From Thalassotalea sp. 273M-4 (GTDB lineage Bacteria > Pseudomonadota > Gammaproteobacteria > Enterobacterales > Alteromonadaceae), in the NCBI RefSeq assembly GCF_041410465.1, contig NZ_CP166961.1, positions 1,426,001-1,490,000 on the forward strand: a stretch of 64,000 bases of DNA. The letters run 5' to 3'. How positions within the stretch are numbered: the first letter of the stretch is position 1; each line of letters opens with the position of its first letter. The notes under the pieces are model-generated. The model searched no databases. It saw only the letters and a list, made by a program, of their open reading frames with translations, and was not told the DNA's origin. The position numbers were made by a program, and so were the translations under genes. Positions 19,108 to 28,072 of this stretch are shown piece after piece.

Positions 19108-19183
19108 GTCCCCTTCGTCTAGAGGCCTAGGACACCGCCCTTTCACGGCGGTAACAGGGGTTCGAATCCCCTAGGGGACGCCA
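19108..19183 (+). tRNA. tRNA-Glu (anticodon TTC), copy 3 of 6
   Basis: Same sequence as copy 1, preceded by the first of three near-identical 80-nt spacers (19028-19107). Confidence 0.97.
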
Positions 19184-19289
19184 CTTACTTTATCAAACAA
19201 TTTATGAATTTAAGTGATTTAAGTTCTAGTGCCAGGTGTTTACACCGGACACAAGATCGACAAAGCAATGCTTTGTGAACCGATTTTGC

Positions 19290-19365
19290 GTCCCCTTCGT
19301 CTAGAGGCCTAGGACACCGCCCTTTCACGGCGGTAACAGGGGTTCGAATCCCCTAGGGGACGCCA
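19290..19365 (+). tRNA. tRNA-Glu (anticodon TTC), copy 4 of 6
   Basis: Same sequence as copy 1, preceded by the second 80-nt spacer copy (19210-19289). Confidence 0.97.
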
Positions 19366-19480
19366 CTTACTTTCAATAAATAAAATTTCAAGTTAAAAGC
19401 TTAAGTGATTTAAGTTCTAGTGCCAGGTGTTTACACCGGACACAAGATCGACAAGGCAATGCTTTGTGAGCCGATTTTGC

Positions 19481-19556
19481 GTCCCCTTCGTCTAGAGGCC
19501 TAGGACACCGCCCTTTCACGGCGGTAACAGGGGTTCGAATCCCCTAGGGGACGCCA
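19481..19556 (+). tRNA. tRNA-Glu (anticodon TTC), copy 5 of 6
   Basis: Same sequence as copy 1, preceded by the third 80-nt spacer copy (19401-19480). Confidence 0.97.
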
Positions 19557-19659
19557 CTTATTCTTTTAATTACGTTATTGCTAGGTCTTTACCTTCTGGT
19601 TGAAGAAAGCTCATTAGTAACTGTTTTATCGTCAGATAAATCAAACCAACTAATTTTGC

Positions 19660-19735
19660 GTCCCCTTCGTCTAGAGGCCTAGGACACCGCCCTTTCACGG
19701 CGGTAACAGGGGTTCGAATCCCCTAGGGGACGCCA
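19660..19735 (+). tRNA. tRNA-Glu (anticodon TTC), copy 6 of 6
   Basis: Same sequence as copy 1. The spacer before it (19557-19659) is unrelated to the 80-nt repeat except for the last TTTTGC. The operon terminator begins 14 nt after this tRNA. Confidence 0.97.
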
Positions 19736-19749
19736 CTTATTTAAGTGAC

Positions 19750-19777
19750 AAAAAAGCCGACGTAAGTCGGCTTTTTT
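19750..19777 (+). terminator. Terminator of the tRNA operon
   Basis: 12-bp stem AAAAAAGCCGAC / GTCGGCTTTTTT with a GTAA loop and a T-run. Confidence 0.93.
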
Positions 19778-19968
19778 GTATCTAAAACTTTATCCATTGA
19801 ATTCTTTCTCGCTAAGTTAATTTTCCTATTACTCGTTGTCGCTAAACGCTCCAGAGTATTTACTAATACCAATCCCATTAAGTTTTTGCACAACACACCT
19901 AAGTTAGGTAGGGCTCGGTTAAGCTAAGGCGAGGTGAAAATTCGACAGGTATTTTTTAAGGGGAAGGC

Positions 19969-19994
19969 GCAATCTAAACATGCAATCTAAACAT
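19969..19994. repeat. 13-bp perfect tandem duplication in intergenic region
   Basis: GCAATCTAAACAT occurs twice head to tail. It lies in the 19778-20076 gap between the tRNA terminator and tesA. The gap also starts with a TAATACCAATCCCATTAAG stretch of the kind seen in dispersed intergenic repeats of Alteromonadales, but I cannot show a second copy in this window. No gene is visible. Confidence 0.6.
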
Positions 19995-20076
19995 GCAAGG
20001 TTAAATTGCGCTCAATGTGATTAATTTTGACAGCAACAAACAACACCTATTGTCGCTGCCTTAAAACAATTAACGG

Positions 20077-20694
20077 TTATTTCACGTATTGGTCAAGGTA
20101 CTCTTTCATTTGTTGAGCTAATAATGGTTGCGCTTCTTTGGTTGGGTGAATCCCGTCTGCTTGCATGTAATCTGGATTTAGCGCTATTTTTTCAACAAAA
20201 AATGGCAGCAAAGGGGTATTGGTTTGTTTTGCGGTTGCGGTAAACACATCTGCAAACATTTGTGAATATCTCGGACCATAGTTTGGTGGGATCCGAACAT
20301 TAGACAGAAGTACCTGAACATCGTTGTTTTTAGCTAAATTAATCATTTGTAACAAATTTTTTTTAATTAGATTTGGCGGGAACCCTCTTAAGCCGTCATT
20401 TCCCCCCAGTTCAATTAATAAATAATCATATTCCCCTTTAGCTAAAATAGCCGGAAGTCTAGCTAAACCGCCTTCTGTAGTCTCACCAGAGATACTGGCG
20501 TTAATAATGGAATAGGGCGCATTTTCCTTCGCTAATTGCTTGTTTAAGAGCGCCACCCAGCCCTCATTTTGCTTCATTCCATAACTTGCACTGAGGCTAT
20601 CACCTAATAGTAGAATAGAGTTTTGAGCCAAAGTTTGGTTTACTAACGTACTAGTAAAGATAACAATTACAGTCAGAAAAAGTTTTTTAAACAT
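20077..20694 (-). CDS. tesA: Multifunctional acyl-CoA thioesterase I / protease I / lysophospholipase L1
   Basis: A 205-aa SGNH hydrolase with signal peptide [20 protein letters not shown] and cleavage near TLAQ, hence periplasmic. Catalytic residues are Ser33 in GDSLSASYGM, Asn99 in GGND, and Asp180/His183 in DGIHPT. Reading frames open further upstream, but start choice favours the ATG at 20694 because it begins the signal peptide and has AGGTGA 8 nt before it. That ribosome site lies inside the ybbA coding region. It is divergent from ybbA-ybbP as in E. coli, with the two start codons overlapping in CATG. Confidence 0.95.
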   Translation of the reverse strand: MFKKLFLTVIVIFTSTLVNQTLAQNSILLLGDSLSASYGMKQNEGWVALLNKQLAKENAPYSIINASISGETTEGGLARLPAILAKGEYDYLLIELGGNDGLRGFPPNLIKKNLLQMINLAKNNDVQVLLSNVRIPPNYGPRYSQMFADVFTATAKQTNTPLLPFFVEKIALNPDYMQADGIHPTKEAQPLLAQQMKEYLDQYVK

Positions 20695-21412
20695 GAATAC
20701 ATCACCTAGCATTATTTTAGATTGTCGACAGTTAACCAAAACGGTAGTAACCGGCAGTGGATCAGATGAAAAATCACTTACTATTTTGCAGCCAATAGAT
20801 TTGCAAGTAAATAGTGGTGAAACAGTTGCCATTATTGGTGCTTCAGGATCTGGCAAAACGACCTTATTATCTTTGCTTGCGGGCTTAGATTTACCTTCTT
20901 CAGGCGAAGTTTTGTTAAAAGGGCATCCGTTGCATCAATTTGACGAAGAACAGCGTAGCAAAATTCGCGCAGAACACGTAGGTTTTATTTTTCAATCGTT
21001 TTTGTTGATCAACAGTTTAACAGCACTTGAGAACGTGATGTTACCTGCAGAATTAAAAGGCGATAAAGACGCTAAATCCAAAGCTGTTGAGATGCTCAAA
21101 AAAGTTGGGCTTGACAGTCGTGTAGAGCATTTTTCAAGTCAACTTTCAGGAGGCGAGCAACAGCGTGTTGCTATCGCACGAGCGTTTATTGCTAACCCTG
21201 ATATTTTATTTGCTGATGAACCAACGGGTAATCTTGACAGTAAAACTGGCGATCATATTAGCGACTTATTGTTTGAACTTAATCAACGCCAAGGAACAAC
21301 GTTAGTACTTGTCACCCATGATCAAAAACTGGCCGCTAAGTGTGAACGCCAGTTAACCATGTCCGCTGGGCAGTTTGTTGACCAAAGCCTACCAATGGCG
21401 GAGGTGGGTTAA
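20693..21412 (+). CDS. ybbA: ABC transporter ATP-binding protein YbbA
   Basis: A 239-aa LolD-like ATPase with Walker [10 protein letters not shown] (49-57), Q-loop FQSF, signature [14 protein letters not shown] and Walker [13 protein letters not shown]. It closely resembles E. coli YbbA, which pairs with YbbP and is encoded beside tesA. The function of YbbAP has long been unclear; its membership in the MacB/LolCDE-like type VII group suggests moving lipids or acylated compounds from the membrane, in keeping with the TesA neighbour. No ribosome site is visible before the ATG, whose upstream region is the tesA coding sequence. The permease gene starts 1 nt after its stop. Confidence 0.93.
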   Translation: MNTSPSIILDCRQLTKTVVTGSGSDEKSLTILQPIDLQVNSGETVAIIGASGSGKTTLLSLLAGLDLPSSGEVLLKGHPLHQFDEEQRSKIRAEHVGFIFQSFLLINSLTALENVMLPAELKGDKDAKSKAVEMLKKVGLDSRVEHFSSQLSGGEQQRVAIARAFIANPDILFADEPTGNLDSKTGDHISDLLFELNQRQGTTLVLVTHDQKLAAKCERQLTMSAGQFVDQSLPMAEVG

Positions 21413-21413
21413 G

Positions 21414-23918
21414 ATGCCAATGTGGATAAAGCAATCGATTCGCTTATTTAAACACGAGTTAAAACGAGGCGAATTAACCATTATTTGTTTTGCCATTATG
21501 TTAGCCGTGGCAACCGTATTTTCTTTATCGGGCTTTTCCGACAAAATTCAATCAGCGTTGATCAGTGAAAGTAACAGCTTTATTGCTGCCGATAGGGTAT
21601 TGCAGTCATCGCGTCCAATCGATTCAAAAATCATTGAAAAAGCAGAAGAAAGTAACGTACAACATGCACAACAGTTATTGTTTTCATCCATGGTATTCGC
21701 CGGCGACAATATGTTGTTATCGTCGGTGAAAGCCGTCAGTGACGCCTATCCGTTGCGTGGTGAGCTGCTTGTACGTACAGCATTAACATCGGACTATGCT
21801 AATGCCAATGCACCTAAGTTAGGCACCGTGTGGGTTGGTCAATCGCTGTTAAATAAACTTGCGGTCACTATTGGTGATTCGATCGAGCTTGGGGTTGCTA
21901 AATTTGTTATTGATGGGGTGATTCATCAAGAGCCAGATGCGTCATTTAGTGTTTTTACCCAAGGTCCAAGGGTTATTCTAAATATTGCTGATGTAGCGAA
22001 AACAGAAGTGGTTCAGCCGGGCAGTCGATTAACCTACAAATATCTGTTTGCTGGCGAGCTGGATAATATATCTCAATTTGAAAAGTGGGTGAAACCACAA
22101 GTTCAAGAGTATCAACGCTGGCGAGACATTAAAGGTCAGCAATCACCTTTGGCTAATGCACTTACACGGGCAGAAAAGTTCTTATCGCTTGCTAGCATGC
22201 TAGGTATTATTTTAGCTGCGGTTGCGGTTTCGGTTGCCAGCCGTCGTTATGCTCAGCGTCATCAGCCCATGGTTGCGGTTTTTAAGGCGATGGGGGCAGG
22301 TCTGAGTTATATTCGTAACTTATATCTATTGCACTGGGCGTCTTTAGCCTTATTTTCTATTGTCGTGGGCATGCTTATTGGCTATGGTTTGCAACAAATT
22401 GCCCTAAGTTACATGGCAGAGTATTTGCCTGAATCGGCGAATACCCAGTCAATGTATCCGTTTGTGGTCGCCATATTTACCGGCCTTATTTGCGCCAGTG
22501 CTTTTGCTATAGCACCAATGAAAGAGCTTATATCTACCCCTGCATTATCGGTTATTCGAGGGTTTAATGGTTTTAGCTCAGGCCAAACATGGTTAAGATA
22601 TATCCCCGCTTTTTTGGCGGTTTTTGCTTTGCTGGTGCTGTTTTCAAAAGATATATTTCTGTCACTGGTATTAATGCTTTGCGCTGGTATCGCAATAGTA
22701 GTGCTCGCATTGTTTGGACACTTATTGGTTAATGCCGGTCGTAAAATTGGTTCTGGTGCCGGTCAGTCCTTATTATTGGCGATGGCGAATTTAAAGCGAA
22801 GAGCGAAACACAATAACGTGCAATTGGTCAGTTTCACTATTGCTATTATGTTGTTGTTGATGATGTTGGTGGTTAGAAACGATTTGATAAATGACTGGCA
22901 AGCGCAATTACCAGAAACTGCACCAAATCAGTTTTTAGTCAATATAAACAAGCAACAAGTACCCCAAGTAGAGTCTTTCTTAGCCGAAAATAATATGGCT
23001 GCCAGTGGCCTTTACCCCATTGTCAGAGGGCGCTTAACGGCCATTAATGAAGATGTGTTAACAAAGTCTGCTTCTAAAGAAGAGGACGATGCTTCCGAAC
23101 AAGGGCGTCGAGGTATTGGTCGTGAATTAAACATGACTTGGCGAAACGAACTACCCAATGAGAATAAAGTCGTCGCAGGACGTTGGTTTGAACCCAATTC
23201 AACCGTTGCCGAAGTATCAATAGAGCAACGACTTGCCGAGCGCTTAGACGTTCGACTTGGTGATAACCTCACTTTTCAAATTGGTACTGAGGCGGTGCAG
23301 TTACCGGTTACCAGTATTCGTGAAGTAAACTGGCAATCGATGCAACCCAACTTCTATATGATCTTTAGTCAAGGAGTTCTCTCAGATTTTCCAGCCACAT
23401 ACATTGCTTCTGTGCATGTGCCCCAAACACTCAGGGACGACATGCAGCAGTTTTTATCTCAATTTCCAACCATCTCGGTTATCGATGTTGACGCTTTAAT
23501 CAATCAACTAAGAACCGTCATTGGTCAGGTATCGCTAGCAATAGAGTTTATTTTAGCTCTCGTACTCATTGCGGGTTCACTGGTGTTAGTGGCACAAGTT
23601 CAAGCCAGTATGGAAGAGCGTGAACGAGAACTTGCGATTTTGCGCACTCTTGGCGCTAAAGGCAGTTTGCTGCGTAACTCGACCTTATTGGAGTTTGTTG
23701 TCTTAGGAGCCATTTCTGGCTTCTTAGCCAGTGTGGTGATGGAGATTGCCGTTTATTTTGTTCAAACGGAGTTGTTTAAAATTGAACCCAGTTGGCATTT
23801 TGCCTATTGGGCGCTGGGAATTGTATCAGGTGCTCTTTTTGTCGGTATTTTAGGCTTGGCATCCTGTTGGCGATTGCTTAACTTATCGAGTTTAACCTTA
23901 ATAAGAAGAACTCTTTAA
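21414..23918 (+). CDS. ybbP: FtsX-like ABC permease YbbP
   Basis: An 834-aa inner-membrane permease partner of YbbA. Start chosen at MPMWIKQSIRLF (21414) because GGAGGT lies 8 nt upstream, inside the end of ybbA; an upstream in-frame ATG at 21375 overlaps ybbA more. An N-terminal helix (about 20-42) is followed by a large periplasmic region. Then come a helix triplet from about 250, a second FtsX/MacB unit with a second periplasmic domain (about 490-700), and C-terminal helices containing ERERELAILRTLGAKGS, the coupling region typical of FtsX permeases. The two FtsX cores match the E. coli protein layout. Confidence 0.92.
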   Translation: MPMWIKQSIRLFKHELKRGELTIICFAIMLAVATVFSLSGFSDKIQSALISESNSFIAADRVLQSSRPIDSKIIEKAEESNVQHAQQLLFSSMVFAGDNMLLSSVKAVSDAYPLRGELLVRTALTSDYANANAPKLGTVWVGQSLLNKLAVTIGDSIELGVAKFVIDGVIHQEPDASFSVFTQGPRVILNIADVAKTEVVQPGSRLTYKYLFAGELDNISQFEKWVKPQVQEYQRWRDIKGQQSPLANALTRAEKFLSLASMLGIILAAVAVSVASRRYAQRHQPMVAVFKAMGAGLSYIRNLYLLHWASLALFSIVVGMLIGYGLQQIALSYMAEYLPESANTQSMYPFVVAIFTGLICASAFAIAPMKELISTPALSVIRGFNGFSSGQTWLRYIPAFLAVFALLVLFSKDIFLSLVLMLCAGIAIVVLALFGHLLVNAGRKIGSGAGQSLLLAMANLKRRAKHNNVQLVSFTIAIMLLLMMLVVRNDLINDWQAQLPETAPNQFLVNINKQQVPQVESFLAENNMAASGLYPIVRGRLTAINEDVLTKSASKEEDDASEQGRRGIGRELNMTWRNELPNENKVVAGRWFEPNSTVAEVSIEQRLAERLDVRLGDNLTFQIGTEAVQLPVTSIREVNWQSMQPNFYMIFSQGVLSDFPATYIASVHVPQTLRDDMQQFLSQFPTISVIDVDALINQLRTVIGQVSLAIEFILALVLIAGSLVLVAQVQASMEERERELAILRTLGAKGSLLRNSTLLEFVVLGAISGFLASVVMEIAVYFVQTELFKIEPSWHFAYWALGIVSGALFVGILGLASCWRLLNLSSLTLIRRTL

Positions 23919-23920
23919 TT

Positions 23921-23947
23921 AAAAGCCACCTCAAGGTGGCTTTTTTG
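23921..23947. terminator. Terminator between ybbP and the YfcH-like gene
   Basis: AAAAGCCACC TCAA GGTGGCTTTT stem-loop with a run of seven T, 2 nt after the ybbP stop. It can serve both convergent genes. Confidence 0.88.
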
Positions 23948-24002
23948 TCTTTCGTTCTTTATCAATGTCTTTGTTAAAGAGCCTAATCTGTTACCGCTAA
24001 TG

Positions 24003-24902
24003 TTATGACAATAGATCTTGCAAGGCAGGTTCTAATGTAGGGAACTTAAACTCAAACTTTTCTTTGAGTAAATGATGTGGGATTGCATTTTGGCCGTATA
24101 ACACCAAGTCGGCGCTTTCCCCCATCAGAAGTTTTAAGGCAAAAGCCGGTACTGTGGCAAAGTCTGGACGATGTAATGTTTGCGCTAAGGTTTTTGAAAA
24201 CTCTTTGTTGGTGACTGGGGTTGGGGCTGTTACGTTATAGACTCCTTCGCTGCTAGGATTTGTCAGCAAAAAGTCTATCGCCCTGACCATATCTTGAATA
24301 TGGATCCAGGGCATGTATTGATTACCATGCGATATTTTACCACCGACACCGCATTTAAACGCTGGCAACATTTTACTTAAGGCACCTTTTTTAGGATCTA
24401 ACACTATGCCAGTTCGAAGTAAACATACATGGGTTTTTGCTTGCGCAAGCTTGGCTTTATCTTCCCATATTTTACACACCCGATGACTGAACTCAGGGTA
24501 AACTTTGGTAAATGACTCATTAATTTCATCGTCACCCTGGCGACCATAAAAGCCAACCGCTGAACCGGAAATAAAGGTCGCAGGAGGGGAGGTTGAATCA
24601 TTAATTAACTTGCTTAAATGATGGGTCAATTTCCAACGGCTTTGACATATTTTGCGTTTCTGTTTGGTGGTCCAACGTTTATCAACAATAGGCTCGCCAG
24701 CAAGATTAATAACCGCATCGTATTCGTTTAAATTGGACTTTTGCTCAATATTTTTAATAAAGGTTAACGTCTTCGCAGAGGTAAATAAATGAGCACAGCC
24801 GCTACCTTGACGACTCAGTATATCGAATTGATATTTATCGATATAAGTATTAACAAAATGTGAGCCAATGAGGCCTGAACCGCCAGTAATAAGTATCTTC
24901 AT
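24003..24902 (-). CDS. TIGR01777 family NAD(P)-dependent epimerase, YfcH-like
   Basis: A 299-aa short-chain dehydrogenase-fold protein. The Rossmann dinucleotide motif is GGSGLIGSHF (7-16), and INLAGEPIVDKRWT (about 65-78) and SGSAVGFYG (about 110-118) are the family signatures. The C-terminal DUF1731-like tail has LLMGESADLVLYGQ. E. coli YfcH is the reference; its substrate is unknown. Monocistronic and convergent with ybbP. Confidence 0.9.
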   Translation of the reverse strand: MKILITGGSGLIGSHFVNTYIDKYQFDILSRQGSGCAHLFTSAKTLTFIKNIEQKSNLNEYDAVINLAGEPIVDKRWTTKQKRKICQSRWKLTHHLSKLINDSTSPPATFISGSAVGFYGRQGDDEINESFTKVYPEFSHRVCKIWEDKAKLAQAKTHVCLLRTGIVLDPKKGALSKMLPAFKCGVGGKISHGNQYMPWIHIQDMVRAIDFLLTNPSSEGVYNVTAPTPVTNKEFSKTLAQTLHRPDFATVPAFALKLLMGESADLVLYGQNAIPHHLLKEKFEFKFPTLEPALQDLLS

Positions 24903-25105
24903 AAGAAAGGAAAACCAACATAATTATTGTTTCTAGAGCCGTTAATGTGTTGTCAAAGTGTGATAAGCACCTACCTTAAAAATAGCGTAAATAGCCAATA
25001 TTCACAACTTAAGTTAGGCATGATAGATTTCTGGTTAACGTAATAAATTCAAAATAATAGATAATTTTGTTATGGTTATGATAAGACTAAAAATAAGAGA
25101 AAACT

Positions 25106-26245
25106 ATGAATTCAACGCCGTCTATACCACCGCCTAGTCGTAGCATTTTTACCATTGCTGCGGTTGTCATCATTTTGGCAGGCATGAAAACAGCAAGCGA
25201 CATATTGATCCCGTTTTTATTGTCTGTATTTTTGGCCATCATTTGTAATCCGCTGATTAAACGGTTGGAACGATTTAAAATACCCAAGGTTTTGGCGGTG
25301 GTGTTTGTTATCGCCATTATCCTTGGCTTAGGCATGAGCTTAGCGAGTCTTATTGGCACTTCACTCAACGAATTGTCTTCGTTAATGCCACAATACAAAC
25401 AACAGTTAAGTGACAAATTTGTGCTGCTTGTCGATAAGCTTGCAGAATATAACATCATGATGTCGTCATCGGTGATTGTCGAGTACATAGACCCAGGTGC
25501 GGCCATGGGATTTGCCACCAATATGCTATCTGGCTTTGGTAATATCATGGCCAATTTATTTTTGATCCTGTTAACCGTGGTTTTTATGTTGTTTGAAGCG
25601 CCGAGTGTGCCAGCAAAATTGCATTTGGCGTTAAAAGATCCGTTGATGAAAATCCAAAAGATTGACAAGTTTTTGTCAGCGGTAAATCAGTACTTAGCGA
25701 TTAAAACCGTGGTTAGCTTAGGTACTGGCGTGCTAGTTAGTACGATGCTCTGGGCTTTTGGCTTGGACTTTTTTATTTTATGGGGTGTATTGGCGTTCTT
25801 GTTTAACTACATTCCCAACATCGGCTCGATCATTGCGGCCGTGCCGGCGGTGTTATTGGCCTTACTGCAACTTGATCCTATTTCGGTTGCGGTTATTGCT
25901 GGTGGCTATGTGCTCATTAATATGGTGATGGGTAATGTGATAGAGCCTAAGTTTTTAGGTCGAGGTTTGGGCTTATCGACCTTGGTTGTATTTTTATCCT
26001 TAATATTTTGGGGCTGGCTATTAGGTACTGCAGGAATGTTGTTGTCGGTTCCCTTAACGATGATCATAAAAATAGCCTTTGAAAATACCGAACGAGGCAA
26101 ATGGATTTCGGTAATGCTCAGTGATAGCTCGGAGTCGAAGTCGGAAATTGAAGCGATTCAAGAAAACCAAGGCGGTGAGAACGCAAAAGATTGGAGCGAA
26201 AATGATGATGAAAGCACCAAACAAAGTCCGTCACAAGGTATCTAA
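25106..26245 (+). CDS. AI-2E family transporter (PerM/YdiK-like permease)
   Basis: A 379-aa polytopic membrane protein of the UPF0118/AI-2E family. Hydrophobic segments cluster near residues 13-60, 70-95, 145-170 and 205-345. Family motifs include LAIICNPLIKRLERF, WGVLAFLFNYIPNIGSII and GWLLGTAGMLLSVPLTMI. A hydrophilic acidic tail (about 340-379) is rich in Ser, Glu and Asn. Members have been linked to AI-2 export (TqsA) and to ion antiport; the substrate cannot be assigned here. Monocistronic; only a weak purine stretch precedes the ATG. Confidence 0.87.
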   Translation: MNSTPSIPPPSRSIFTIAAVVIILAGMKTASDILIPFLLSVFLAIICNPLIKRLERFKIPKVLAVVFVIAIILGLGMSLASLIGTSLNELSSLMPQYKQQLSDKFVLLVDKLAEYNIMMSSSVIVEYIDPGAAMGFATNMLSGFGNIMANLFLILLTVVFMLFEAPSVPAKLHLALKDPLMKIQKIDKFLSAVNQYLAIKTVVSLGTGVLVSTMLWAFGLDFFILWGVLAFLFNYIPNIGSIIAAVPAVLLALLQLDPISVAVIAGGYVLINMVMGNVIEPKFLGRGLGLSTLVVFLSLIFWGWLLGTAGMLLSVPLTMIIKIAFENTERGKWISVMLSDSSESKSEIEAIQENQGGENAKDWSENDDESTKQSPSQGI

Positions 26246-26314
26246 ACACGGTTAAGTGATTAAAAATCTAGAGTGTATGTTATTAACTTATGCGGAAATC
26301 GTGTAAAACGGGAG

Positions 26315-26358
26315 CTGTGTTAGTGTTGTTTTTAACCATAGAACACTAACACAGAGAT
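26315..26358. terminator. Long hairpin between convergent AI-2E transporter and yciI
   Basis: Perfect 13-bp arms CTGTGTTAGTGTT and AACACTAACACAG with a 14-nt loop, followed by AGATTTT. Probably a shared terminator; the T-run is short. Confidence 0.55.
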
Positions 26359-26397
26359 TTTCATTAGAGACTGTTCACAGTGCTCTAACAGAACAAA

Positions 26398-26700
26398 CTA
26401 AGTACCAAAGACCTTTTTATAGGGTTTTACCGTCACTTTTTGATAAACACCTGCAGCCATATAAGGGTCGTCGTCAGCCCAGCGCTTAGCGTCTTCTAGA
26501 CAATCAAATTCTAAAACCAAAAGCGAACCAGTGAAGCCGGCTTGTCCTGGGTCATTGCTGTCAATGGCTGGACATGGACCGGCAATAACCAAACGACCTT
26601 GATCTTGCAATGTTTTTAATCGCGCTAAATGTTTGTCTCGTACCGACAAGCGTTTTTCAAGTGAATTAGGTACGTCTTCACTGTAAATCATGTAAAGCAT
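26398..26700 (-). CDS. yciI: YciI family protein
   Basis: A 100-aa single-domain protein of the YciI/muconolactone-isomerase-like ferredoxin fold. The family's conserved His (RDKHLARL, His24) and Asp (WADDDPY, about 75-81) are both present, and the length equals the E. coli protein. The residues suggest a catalytic or binding pocket, but function is unknown. It is downstream of yciB with an 8-nt gap, so co-transcribed; in E. coli yciI also lies close to yciB. Confidence 0.93.
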   Translation of the reverse strand: MLYMIYSEDVPNSLEKRLSVRDKHLARLKTLQDQGRLVIAGPCPAIDSNDPGQAGFTGSLLVLEFDCLEDAKRWADDDPYMAAGVYQKVTVKPYKKVFGT

Positions 26701-26708
26701 ATAACACC

Positions 26709-27299
26709 TTATTTTTGTTGTTCTTGCTCGTTTAAATCAGAGCTTTCTTGCGTGCTAACGTTTGCTGATTCTTCTTGCGGTAAATATTTGTATATCGACA
26801 AGATAGAGACAATAGCAAAAACAAACGTCATCGCCATTAGCCCAAAGACTTTAAAGTTAACCCAAGTTTCTTGGTCAAAGTTATATGCGATGTATAAATT
26901 GAGCACAGCACACAACATGAAAAAACTTGCCCAGGCTAAATTAAATTTATCCCAAATCGACTTAGGTAATTTAATTTGTTCACCCATGAACTTTTCCATT
27001 AAATTCTTTTTTAAACCATAACGGCTGAACAACAGAGCAAGGGCAAAAATGCCATTAATGATGGTTACCTTCCACTTTAAAAATAAGTCATCATGAAAAA
27101 TAATGGTCATAGAGCCAAAAACAACAATCAGACCTAAGAATATCCATTGCCTTTTTTCAATGGGTTTTTTCTGCAGTTTCAATACCAATAAGTGCAATAC
27201 AGATGCCACGATTAAAGCGCCTGTGGCGACAAAAACATCGAATAATTTAAAAAATATAAAAAAGACTATCAGTGGAATGTATTCTAAAAAGGCAGCCAT
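26709..27299 (-). CDS. yciB: Inner membrane-spanning protein YciB (septation protein A family)
   Basis: A 196-aa membrane protein with about five hydrophobic helices. The family segments [17 protein letters not shown] (about 14-30) and [20 protein letters not shown] (about 122-141) are conserved. The C-terminus is an extended Ser/Glu/Gln-rich tail (about 172-196). In E. coli YciB interacts with elongation and division proteins and affects envelope integrity; in Shigella a homologue (IspA) affects septation. Co-transcribed with yciI. Confidence 0.93.
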   Translation of the reverse strand: MAAFLEYIPLIVFFIFFKLFDVFVATGALIVASVLHLLVLKLQKKPIEKRQWIFLGLIVVFGSMTIIFHDDLFLKWKVTIINGIFALALLFSRYGLKKNLMEKFMGEQIKLPKSIWDKFNLAWASFFMLCAVLNLYIAYNFDQETWVNFKVFGLMAMTFVFAIVSILSIYKYLPQEESANVSTQESSDLNEQEQQK

Positions 27300-27397
27300 A
27301 AATATATAAAACCTAGTTAAATGAGAAAATATTTTAACATTCTAACCAATTGCCAACTTGCTGACCACTACCTTAGGGGGATTTAAGCAATGGTTGG

Positions 27398-28021
27398 TCA
27401 GTAAATGTGTTTATCAATTTTACCATTATGGGTTGATTGCACTTTATTTGGGTGTTTTATTTGGTTCCATGCAGTGACTTTTCCGCCCATATTTAATTTT
27501 TCAAATCCCTTGATATTGCTTTCTTTATTAATAAAAGCCAGCAGTTTTGCAAAACTTTCAGGTGCACTAATATCAATACTTAATAAATCGTTCTCACGAT
27601 GGTGAAAGTAACTTTCTACATAGTGTTGATGACGTAAATAACAGTCAGTTAAAAAGCCATCTTGACCAATATTATGCTCGGTAAATGGGGTAAATGTTTC
27701 AAGAAAACAACGTTTTATATGGGGGTTAAAACCACCGTCTTGGCGCGTTAAATTATGCTGCATGCGCTGCAATAATTGTTTTATGGAGGGGAGCCAAAGT
27801 GCCATGTCTCTATTGAGGTAAACAAATTTTGACCCCGGATACAAAGCATCAAGTTGTTCAAAATCGTAATAGATAGGGGTATCGGCAATCACTTCGGCTT
27901 GTGCCAAACATGCTTTGGTATAACAGGTATGAGCGGTTAAATAGCCGAGCTGTAAAAATGCATGACATACACTGGTGGTGCCGGTTCGAGGTAAACCAAT
28001 AATAAATATTTTATGCGACAT
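27398..28021 (-). CDS. Sulfotransferase-fold P-loop protein
   Basis: A 207-aa protein whose N-terminal IFIIGLPRTGTTSV (5-18) is the 5-prime phosphosulfate-binding P-loop of PAPS-dependent sulfotransferases. KFVYLNRD (about 65-72) resembles the second nucleotide-binding element. The catalytic base cannot be assigned with confidence. The acceptor substrate is unknown. The gene is 51 nt downstream of the M24 peptidase gene in the same direction, but I see no functional link. No clear ribosome site precedes the ATG, so the start is tentative. The region 27300-27397 is empty. Confidence 0.75.
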   Translation of the reverse strand: MSHKIFIIGLPRTGTTSVCHAFLQLGYLTAHTCYTKACLAQAEVIADTPIYYDFEQLDALYPGSKFVYLNRDMALWLPSIKQLLQRMQHNLTRQDGGFNPHIKRCFLETFTPFTEHNIGQDGFLTDCYLRHQHYVESYFHHRENDLLSIDISAPESFAKLLAFINKESNIKGFEKLNMGGKVTAWNQIKHPNKVQSTHNGKIDKHIY

Positions 28022-28072
28022 AAAGTTAGGTCGAGCTAAAGGCGCTAGGATGGCCAGCGCCCTAGGTTAATA

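Larger units (their letters stand above)
19028..19480 (+). repeat. Tandem tRNA-Glu/spacer repeat units
   Basis: An 80-nt spacer beginning TTAAGTGATTTAAGTTCTAG occurs three times (19028-19107, 19210-19289, 19401-19480), each directly before a tRNA-Glu. Copies differ by single substitutions. Each contains two small hairpins, GGTGT-TT-ACACC and CAA(A/G)GC-AAT-GCTTTG. The latter is perfect in copy 2. Conserved hairpins between tRNAs are reasonable processing sites; tandem duplication or gene conversion best explains the identity. Confidence 0.9.

Noticed and set aside
18731..19735. Regularly spaced identical repeats that could be taken for a CRISPR array
   Set aside because: The repeats are 76-nt tRNA-Glu genes with full cloverleaf and CCA; spacers are partly identical, the reverse of CRISPR.
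28041..28060. GGCGCT/AGCGCC hairpin between the M24 peptidase and sulfotransferase genes
   Set aside because: Weak U-run on the minus strand; not convincing as a terminator.
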